Source: Streptomyces sparsogenes
GTDB lineage: Bacteria; Actinomycetota; Actinomycetes; Streptomycetales; Streptomycetaceae
Direction: 5' to 3'
NCBI RefSeq assembly: GCF_001704635.1
Contig: NZ_MAXF01000037.1
Location: forward strand, 1 to 55,344
Length of the DNA: 55,344 bases
In this document: positions 49,657 through 55,344 of the stretch, in pieces
Numbering within the stretch: position 1 is the first letter of the stretch
Layout: every line of letters begins with the position of its first letter
Notes under the pieces: model-generated
Told to the model about the DNA's origin: nothing
Databases searched by the model: none
What the model saw: the letters and a program-made list of their open reading frames with translations, nothing else
Program-made: the position numbers and the translations under genes

Positions 49657-49965
49657 CTGCTTGCTACCCCCAGTAGCTGTACTCGTCAATGGAGCAGCTA
49701 TGCACGGAGCAACGTTCCGCGGGGAGTCCTGATCGCGGGACCGGCCACACAAGGCGGTCCGGGAGCCCCCCGTTCACACGCGCCCCAGTCATACGCATGC
49801 CGCGCGTCAGCTTCCCCACTTTTCATATGACCGTCAAGGCCGTTGCGCGCGAGATGTCCGCTATGGAGGTGGTTGGCGGATGCATGGGTACAGGACTGTG
49901 ACCAACTGGTCGTCAGACAGTGGGCGGAGCCCGGGACAAGCCCGGGAGAAGCGGCTGAAAGACGC
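49657..49965. other. Intergenic region upstream of the sortase substrate and downstream of prfB
   Basis: The 309 bases hold the promoter region of the sortase-substrate gene and the 3' end of prfB. CCCGGG-ACAAG-CCCGGG (about 49930-49946) could form a hairpin after prfB. No convincing gene or RNA was seen. Confidence 0.5.
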
Positions 49966-51078
49966 CTAGCTCTGCTGCTCCTGCTGCTTGCGCCAGCGGA
50001 TGCCCGCCTCCAAGAAGCCGTCCAGCTCGCCGTCAAGCACCGCCTGGGGGTTGCCGACCTCGTAGTCCGTCCGCAGGTCCTTGACCATCTGGTACGGGTG
50101 GAGGACGTACGAACGCATCTGGTTGCCCCAGGAGTTGCCACCGTCGCCCTTGAGCGCGTCCATCTTGGCCTGCTCCTCCTGGCGGCGGCGCTCGAGCAGC
50201 TTGGCCTGGAGGACGTTCATCGCGGTGGCCTTGTTCTGGATCTGCGAGCGCTCGTTCTGGCAGGAGACCACGATGCCGGTCGGGATGTGCGTCAAGCGCA
50301 CCGCGGAGTCGGTGGTGTTGACGCCCTGCCCGCCGGGGCCCGAGGAGCGGTAGACGTCCACGCGCAGCTCGGACTCGTCGATCTCGATGTGGTCGGTCTG
50401 CTCGACGACCGGCAGCACCTCGACGCCCGCGAAGGACGTCTGGCGGCGGCCCTGGTTGTCGAACGGCGAGATGCGCACCAGGCGGTGGGTGCCCTGCTCG
50501 ACGGAGAGGGTGCCGTACGCGTACGGGGCCTGGACGGCGAAGGTGGTCGACTTGATGCCGGCCTCCTCCGCGTACGAGGTCTCGTAGACCTCGGTCTTGT
50601 AGCCGTGGCGCTCGGCCCAGCGCAGATACATCCGCTGAAGCTGCTCGGCGAAGTCCGCGGCGTCCACGCCGCCGGCCTCGGCCCGGATGTTGACGAGCGC
50701 CTCGCGGGCGTCGTACTCGCCGGAGAGGAGGGTGCGCACCTCCATCTCCTCGACCGCCTTGCGCACCGACTCCAGCTCGGTGAAGGCCTCGGCGCGCGTG
50801 TCGGCGTCGTCCTCGGCGTCCGCGAGCTCGAAGAGCACTTCGAGGTCGTCGATGCGACCGCGGAGCTCCTCCGCCTTGCGGAGCTGGCCCTGGAGGTAGG
50901 ACAGCTTGCTGGTGATCTTCTGCGCGCTCTCCGGGTCGTCCCAGAGGGAGGGGGCCGCCGCCTGCTCCTCGAGCACGGCGATGTCGGCCCTCATCTTGTC
51001 GAGGTCCAGGACGGCCTCGATCGACCCCATGGTCGAGGAGAGGGACTTCAGCTCTTCGGATACATCGACGACTGCCAC
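49966..51078 (-). CDS. prfB: Peptide chain release factor 2
   Basis: Ribosome release factor for UGA and UAA, 370 residues, starting at GTG 51078 ([19 protein letters not shown]). The catalytic GGQ is in [20 protein letters not shown], and the RF2-type SPF tripeptide is in [17 protein letters not shown]. The N-terminal coiled coil ([38 protein letters not shown]) matches RF2. No in-frame stop or programmed frameshift is seen, unlike E. coli prfB, as in other actinobacteria. Transcribed after the kinase at 51177, separated by a palindromic terminator. Confidence 0.96.
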   Translation of the reverse strand: MAVVDVSEELKSLSSTMGSIEAVLDLDKMRADIAVLEEQAAAPSLWDDPESAQKITSKLSYLQGQLRKAEELRGRIDDLEVLFELADAEDDADTRAEAFTELESVRKAVEEMEVRTLLSGEYDAREALVNIRAEAGGVDAADFAEQLQRMYLRWAERHGYKTEVYETSYAEEAGIKSTTFAVQAPYAYGTLSVEQGTHRLVRISPFDNQGRRQTSFAGVEVLPVVEQTDHIEIDESELRVDVYRSSGPGGQGVNTTDSAVRLTHIPTGIVVSCQNERSQIQNKATAMNVLQAKLLERRRQEEQAKMDALKGDGGNSWGNQMRSYVLHPYQMVKDLRTDYEVGNPQAVLDGELDGFLEAGIRWRKQQEQQS

Positions 51079-51126
51079 GGGACCAGCGTAACCGGCCGGA
51101 CGGGCGACCGGGCGCACGGGCGGAAG

Positions 51127-51152
51127 ACCGCCTGCCCGGCCGGGCAGGCGGT
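51127..51152 (-). terminator. Perfect 26-bp palindrome between kinase gene and prfB
   Basis: ACCGCCTGCCCGG followed directly by its complement CCGGGCAGGCGGT (51127-51152), without a loop. In RNA the central bases would open. It lies just after the kinase stop on the minus strand and upstream of prfB. Confidence 0.7.
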
Positions 51153-51176
51153 GCTGTCCCCGGCGGTGGCCGGGCC

Positions 51177-52481
51177 TCAGGGCGCGCGGGAGTCCGTGGG
51201 CGCCGAGTGCGTGCCGCCCTTCGACGGCTCGCCGTCGTCGTCGCCCCCGGACGCGAGCCAGCCGCCGATGCCCACCGCCGCCAGCAGCGCGCCCGTGACC
51301 ACGGCCACCCTGACCCGGCGGCGGCGCACCGCCGGGGAGACCGGGCGGTTGCGGGCCGAGCCGGCGCGGCGCTGGCCGGCGACCCGGGGGGCGCGCGCCG
51401 TGCCGTGCGGGCCCCCGGCCAGCTCGTCCGCGCTGGGCACCCGCATGCTGGTGTGCGTCTCCCGGCTGGAGTCGGGCACCGCCCCGGGGACCAGCGGCAC
51501 CGCGCCGCGGCGCCGCGGCGGCTCCTCGGCGGCCGGGGCGCGGTGCGGCGCCGGCGCCTCGTCGTACCGGCCCTCCGGCTCGCTCCCCGGCTCGTCGGGC
51601 TCGTCGATGTCCAGCGGCGGGTAGCCGGCCAGGGTCGGCAGCAGCTCGCGCAGCCGCGCCGCCAGCTCGGAGGCGCGCAGCCGGGAGGCGGGCGCCTTGG
51701 CGAGGCACTGGAGCAGCAGCTGCCACAGCTCGTCGGGGATGCCGGGCAGCGGCGCGACGGTCTCCGTCACATGGCGGCGCAGGATCGCGCCGGGGTGGCC
51801 GCCGCCGAAGGGCGTGAAGCCCGCCAGCAGCTCGTAGAGGACCGTGGCGAGGGCGTAGACGTCGACGCTCGCCCGCGGCGGCAGCCCCTCGACGATCTCG
51901 GGGGCGAGGTAGTCCGGGGTGCCGATGACGCTGCGCGGGTTCTGGACGCGCCCCTGGGCGGTGCTCTGCGGGCGCGCCCGGCGCGGGGCGTCCACGAGGC
52001 GGGCCACGCCGAAGTCGGTGAGCAGGGCCGGGTGGGAGCCGCCGGGCCCCAGCGGGCCCTGCATGTCCAGCAGGACGTTCTCCGGCTTGACGTCGCGGTG
52101 CACGATCCCTGCCGCGTGGGCCGCGGCCAGGGCGTCGGCGATGTCCGCGGCGATGGCGACGGCGGCCTCGGGGGCCAGCCGCCGCTCGTGGTCGAGCCGG
52201 GTGCGCAGGTCAGTGCCCCGCACCAGGTCCATGACCAGCGCGAGGTCGTTGCCGTCGACGACCAGGTCGCGCACGCCGACCACCCGGGGGTGGTTCAGGC
52301 TCAGCAGCGCGGTGCGCTCCTGTACGAAACGGCCCACGAGCTCCTGGTCGGAGGAGAGTTCCTCGTGCAGGAGCTTGATGGCGACCGGGCCCTCGGGGCC
52401 CTCGCCCAGCCACACCGTGCCGGCACTGCCGCGGCCCAGGACCTGGTTGGCGGTGTACCGGCTGCCGATCTTCCGTGACAA
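51177..52481 (-). CDS. Membrane Ser/Thr protein kinase (PkaB-like)
   Basis: Hanks-type kinase of about 434 residues. Gly loop [14 protein letters not shown], Lys in [12 protein letters not shown], catalytic [21 protein letters not shown] and [10 protein letters not shown]. The kinase domain spans about 10-270, followed by a linker of Pro/Glu/Asp and Arg ([20 protein letters not shown], then RRRVRVAVV), one membrane segment ([20 protein letters not shown]) and a short Ser/Gly tail outside. TTG 52481 is preferred ([23 protein letters not shown] upstream), with GTG 52511 as the longer choice. It is one of two kinases adjacent to prfB, matching the pkaA/pkaB region of S. coelicolor by memory. Confidence 0.9.
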   Translation of the reverse strand: MSRKIGSRYTANQVLGRGSAGTVWLGEGPEGPVAIKLLHEELSSDQELVGRFVQERTALLSLNHPRVVGVRDLVVDGNDLALVMDLVRGTDLRTRLDHERRLAPEAAVAIAADIADALAAAHAAGIVHRDVKPENVLLDMQGPLGPGGSHPALLTDFGVARLVDAPRRARPQSTAQGRVQNPRSVIGTPDYLAPEIVEGLPPRASVDVYALATVLYELLAGFTPFGGGHPGAILRRHVTETVAPLPGIPDELWQLLLQCLAKAPASRLRASELAARLRELLPTLAGYPPLDIDEPDEPGSEPEGRYDEAPAPHRAPAAEEPPRRRGAVPLVPGAVPDSSRETHTSMRVPSADELAGGPHGTARAPRVAGQRRAGSARNRPVSPAVRRRRVRVAVVTGALLAAVGIGGWLASGGDDDGEPSKGGTHSAPTDSRAP

Positions 52482-52644
52482 GACTGCTTCGACTCCTCCG
52501 ACAGGGGCCACGTTGGCGACAAAGCTACGCGGCTACCGGCGCGTTGGGGGCCTTGGACAGCGCCAACTGTCACTTCTGCGCGGAAAACACCCTTCGGATG
52601 TCGACAAATCCCCTTGATCGCGGGCGGCTCGAGCCGCCCGTGGA

Positions 52645-54393
52645 TCATTTGGAGCCGCTGAGGCCGTCGATCCAGCCCTTCACGTCGGAGATCCAGCCGG
52701 TGATCGCGTCCCAGTAGCCCTTGCCCTCGGCGACCCAGTCCTTGAGCGGGGTCAGCTCCCAGATCAGCCAGGAACCCACGATCAGGATCACGATCACGAA
52801 CAGACAGCCCTTGAGGCACCCCATGCCGGGGATCTTCATCGGGCTGGAGCTGCGCTGCCGGGGCTGGCGCGGCTCGGGCTGCTGCGGCTGCGGGGGCGGT
52901 GGCGGCGCGTAGCGCTGGGGCTGCGGCTGCTGGGGGTGGTGGGGCGCCGGGGCGTACCCCTGGGGCTGCTGGACGTACGGCGGCTGCTGCTGCTGGCGGC
53001 GCTGCTGCCGGCCGCGCGGCGGCTGCTGGGGCTGCGGCTGCGGCTGGTACTGCTGCGGCTGCGGGTACTGCTGCGGCTGCGGGCGCTGCGGCGGCTGGGG
53101 GGCCGGGCGGCGCTGCGGGCGGCGGCGCAGCGGGTCCTCGCTCGGGTCGAGGTACTGGACCTGCGTCTGGTCGTTGCGGTCCCGCGCGGCGCGCAGCTGG
53201 CTCTGCCAGGGGTGCGGCTCCTCCTCGCCCGGGCCCTGGCCGCCGGGGGGCACGGGCGGCATCGCGCGGGTCGGGTCGGCGCCGCCGGCCGGGCCGGAGC
53301 CCGCGGGCAGCACCTGGGTGGGGTCGGCGTTCGGTCCGCCGCCGGGGGTGCCGGTCTGGGGCAGCACGCTGGTGGCGGCCGCGGGGTCGTACGCGGGGGC
53401 TCCCCCCGCGCCCGCGGGGAGCACCTGGGTCGGGTCGGCGGCGCCCGCCGGCTCGCTGTCCGGCACCGGGGCGGGCGCCGGGTCGGGGGCGAGCAGCGCG
53501 CCGACGCCGAGCGCGGCCTCGGCCTGCGCGGGCGTGGCGTGCACCCCGACGCCGGCGGCGACCACGCGCAGCGCGCGGGCCAGGTTCTCGGCGCTGGGCC
53601 GCTCCTCCGGGCTCTTGCGCAGGCAGCGCTCTATGACCGTCCACAGCGGCTCGGGCACGGTCGTGGGGCGGCGCGGCTCCTCGCTCAGGTGCCGGTGCAG
53701 CACCTCGAGCGCGGTGTTGCCGGCGAACGGCGGACGGCCGGTGACCAGCTCGTACAGCATGATCCCGGCGCCGTAGACGTCCACCGCCGAGGTCTGCGGG
53801 CGGCCCTCGGCCGACTCCGGCGCGACGTAGGCGGGTGTGCCGACGAACTCGTGGGTGCGGGTGAGGCCGGGCGAGTCCGCGAGGCGCGCGATGCCGAAGT
53901 CGGTCAGCATCGGGTGCATCTCCTGGCCCTCGCCCGTGCCGGCCAGCAGCACGTTGGCCGGCTTGAGGTCGCGGTGCACGATGCCGTCGGCGTGGCTGGC
54001 GGCCAGCGCGTCGGCGACCTGGGCCATCAGCAGGGCGGCGGCCACGGGCGTGAACGGGCCGTTGCGCCGCACGTAGTCGTGCAGGTCCGGGCCATCGACC
54101 AGGTCCATGACCAGGGCGAGGAGATCGCCCTCGACGACCAGGTCGCGGGTGCGGACGATGTTGGGGTGGGTGAGCCGGAGCAGCACGGAGCGCTCACGCA
54201 GGAAGCGCATGACGATCTCCGCGTCGTTCGCGAGCTCCTCCTTGAGGACCTTGATCGCGACGGTCTCGCCGGGCTGTCCGGCCACGGCGGCCTCCGAGCC
54301 CGCCGCCTCCCGCTGGCGGGCTCGCCAGACGGTGCCCGTGGCTCCGCGTCCGAGCGGCTCCTCGAGCAGGTACTTGCTGCCTACCGGCCGCAC
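52645..54393 (-). CDS. Membrane Ser/Thr protein kinase (PkaA-like) with Gln/Pro-rich linker
   Basis: Hanks-type kinase of 582 residues. Gly loop LGRGATGTVWRARQ, Lys in ETVAIKVLKEEL, catalytic HRDLKPANVLLA, DFGIARLAD and GTPAYVAPES. Kinase domain about 7-275. The linker (about 310-520) first holds three copies of a DPTQVLPAG-like motif, then DPTRAMP, then a Gln/Pro/Tyr tract (QPQQYPQPQQYQPQPQPQQP). One C-terminal membrane segment (GCLFVIVILIVGSWLIWEL) and a short outer tail with Trp residues (DWVAEGKGYWDAITGWISD) end it. ATG 54393 gives MRPVGSKYLLEEPLGRG. It diverges from the FHA-type gene at 54916. Confidence 0.92.
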   Translation of the reverse strand: MRPVGSKYLLEEPLGRGATGTVWRARQREAAGSEAAVAGQPGETVAIKVLKEELANDAEIVMRFLRERSVLLRLTHPNIVRTRDLVVEGDLLALVMDLVDGPDLHDYVRRNGPFTPVAAALLMAQVADALAASHADGIVHRDLKPANVLLAGTGEGQEMHPMLTDFGIARLADSPGLTRTHEFVGTPAYVAPESAEGRPQTSAVDVYGAGIMLYELVTGRPPFAGNTALEVLHRHLSEEPRRPTTVPEPLWTVIERCLRKSPEERPSAENLARALRVVAAGVGVHATPAQAEAALGVGALLAPDPAPAPVPDSEPAGAADPTQVLPAGAGGAPAYDPAAATSVLPQTGTPGGGPNADPTQVLPAGSGPAGGADPTRAMPPVPPGGQGPGEEEPHPWQSQLRAARDRNDQTQVQYLDPSEDPLRRRPQRRPAPQPPQRPQPQQYPQPQQYQPQPQPQQPPRGRQQRRQQQQPPYVQQPQGYAPAPHHPQQPQPQRYAPPPPPQPQQPEPRQPRQRSSSPMKIPGMGCLKGCLFVIVILIVGSWLIWELTPLKDWVAEGKGYWDAITGWISDVKGWIDGLSGSK

Positions 54394-54915
54394 GTCATGC
54401 GCTCCCTGGTCGTGGTCCTGTTGCCTGCGTCATGCCGACGGACGGTTCCGTCTCTCGTCCGGTTCCGTCCGAGCCGGTTCGGTGTGGTCCGGTTCCGTGT
54501 CGTCGGCATCGCTCGCGTCCGCCCCACTGTAGTGGGGGCGGGGGAGATGCCGTACTGATCTCCGTACGAGCCGCCGCGGGCGTGGCATGCGGGGAAGACG
54601 CACGATCCGGACAGATGGTTGCCAGGGCCGGAACGATCCGGCGCCGCGGGAGGGCAGAAGCGCTCGCCGGCCGGTCGTAATCAACCAGTTTCGGCCAGTC
54701 AGCCGACCAAACAAGATCATGAAGCGGCGGTCGCCGGGCGGGATGTGGGCGGCAGGTGCGAGGATGCACGCAGCACGGAAGCGGTGGGAGCCGGGGGGAG
54801 CCGCGTGCCGTGCCCGTACATCCGTACGGAGCTTGTACGTGCCGACGCGCCTGGGGGCGGTGGGGGGAACGGCGCCCCTGCCCGGCCCCTCGGACAGAAG
54901 GGACCGTTGACGGCT
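54394..54915. promoter_or_regulatory. Divergent intergenic region with dyads and direct repeats
   Basis: The 522-base gap between two divergent genes has several candidate sites. GGTTCCGT-like 8-mers start at 54444, 54461, 54475 (GGTTCGGT) and 54491. CCCCACT-GT-AGTGGGG (54522-54537) is a near-perfect dyad. GTACA-N13-TGTAC lies at 54816-54838. None could be assigned to a known regulator, and no gene was seen. Confidence 0.45.
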
Positions 54916-55344
54916 ATGCAGATTCGGCTGACCGTCCTCGGGCCGCGCAGCGCCCACCCAGGCCGTCCGGGCCAGCCCGCGCCCGGCCACGCTCACGCCG
55001 GACCGCGCGCCGTGGACGTGCTCGTGACCGCCCCCGTCGGCACGGCCCTCGCTTCGGTGACCAGCGGCCTGGCCGACGCCCTCGCCGCCGCGGGCTGCGA
55101 CACGGGCGGCGGCAGCGGCGCCGCGGTGCTCTACGCGGGGGGCGAGCGGCTCGACGCGCAGCGCTGCGCGCTCGGCGAGCCGCCCCTGGTGGACGGCGCG
55201 GTCCTCGGGCTCAACGCGCCGGCCGACCCCGACCGCTACCCCAGCCACCCCGGTTACCCGGGCTACCCCGGCCACCCGGGGTCCGCGGGCCACTCGGGCA
55301 GTCCGGGCCACCCGGGGTCTGCGGGCCAGCCAGGGTCCGCGGGC
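54916..55344 (+). CDS. N-terminal part of a YukD/FHA-FtsK-like protein with collagen-like tract (truncated by window)
   Basis: Only the first 143 residues are in the window, from ATG 54916. They read MQIRLTVLGP, then VDVLVTAPVGTALASVTSGL and LYAGGERLDAQRCALGEPPL followed by VDGAVLGLNAP, which resembles a ubiquitin-like YukD/EccD-type domain as found at the start of FHA/FtsK (EccC-like) proteins of Streptomyces. From about residue 110 a Gly-X-Y tract begins (HPGYPGYPGHPGSAG and on), still running at the window end. Its position divergent from the PkaA-like kinase supports an FHA-type partner. The rest of the protein was not seen, so the class is tentative. Confidence 0.55.
   Translation, partial: MQIRLTVLGPRSAHPGRPGQPAPGHAHAGPRAVDVLVTAPVGTALASVTSGLADALAAAGCDTGGGSGAAVLYAGGERLDAQRCALGEPPLVDGAVLGLNAPADPDRYPSHPGYPGYPGHPGSAGHSGSPGHPGSAGQPGSAG

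Noticed and set aside
49966..51078. Programmed frameshift in prfB
   Set aside because: The frame is open from GTG to stop without an internal TGA; actinobacterial prfB normally lacks the frameshift.
51079..51726. In-frame extension of prfB upstream of GTG 51078
   Set aside because: The 216 extra codons are the shadow of the kinase gene; RF2 family length and N-terminus fit GTG 51078.

Overview
This is a very GC-rich window with the strong third-position GC bias, GTG/TTG starts and ATGA/TGATG overlapping operons of Streptomyces or a close relative. The order murA, hup, malic enzyme, helD-like ATPase, sigma/anti-sigma pair, nnaR, narK, then smpB, ctpA-type protease, ftsX, ftsE, prfB and two Ser/Thr kinases matches, from memory, the core-chromosome neighbourhood known in S. 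coelicolor. I therefore read it as conserved chromosome with a few strain-variable insertions. No phage, plasmid, CRISPR array, transposase or large biosynthetic cluster was seen.

Layout. 1-12.6 kb holds small regulatory and orphan genes: a MerR/aldo-keto reductase pair with a textbook MerR promoter, a lipoprotein, an XRE(DUF5753)/DUF397 pair followed by two tandem membrane Ser/Thr kinases, a divergent HATPase anti-sigma-like protein, a winged-helix protein, another lipoprotein, an NAD-dependent epimerase, a DUF899 protein and a DUF1963 protein. 12.6-19.1 kb is a MacAB-like efflux operon (Cys-motif lipoprotein, HlyD/peptidoglycan-binding protein, ATPase, permease) facing a convergent histidine kinase/response regulator pair; three 11-bp direct repeats precede the efflux operon. 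19.1-24.7 kb encodes a three-subunit xanthine-dehydrogenase-family enzyme. Its Fe-S subunit carries a ~580-residue low-complexity N-terminal extension, and its molybdopterin subunit seems to lack the usual catalytic glutamate.

24.9-31.7 kb holds GH20 hexosaminidase, DUF3039, YqgE/AlgH, murA, HU protein and a malic enzyme. The murA 3' end is followed by a partial duplication of itself. Between helD and the malic enzyme, on the malic-enzyme strand, lies a multibranched RNA-like fold followed by a terminator hairpin. 32-42.2 kb holds the HelD-like ATPase (with a 15-bp minisatellite), an ECF sigma/anti-sigma pair, a CGNR zinc-finger regulator, the nitrate-assimilation regulator NnaR with transporter NarK, a LysR regulator and an MFS exporter.

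42.5-55.3 kb holds a GNAT protein, an HTH/TPR regulator, tmRNA (ssrA) with smpB (trans-translation), a PDZ-S41 protease, ftsX/ftsE (division), a small zinc-ribbon membrane protein, a sortase substrate ending in LAETG, prfB, two kinases and the truncated start of a divergent protein with a collagen-like tract. Start sites, operators and RNA folds were judged by eye; no alignment, search or folding program was run.
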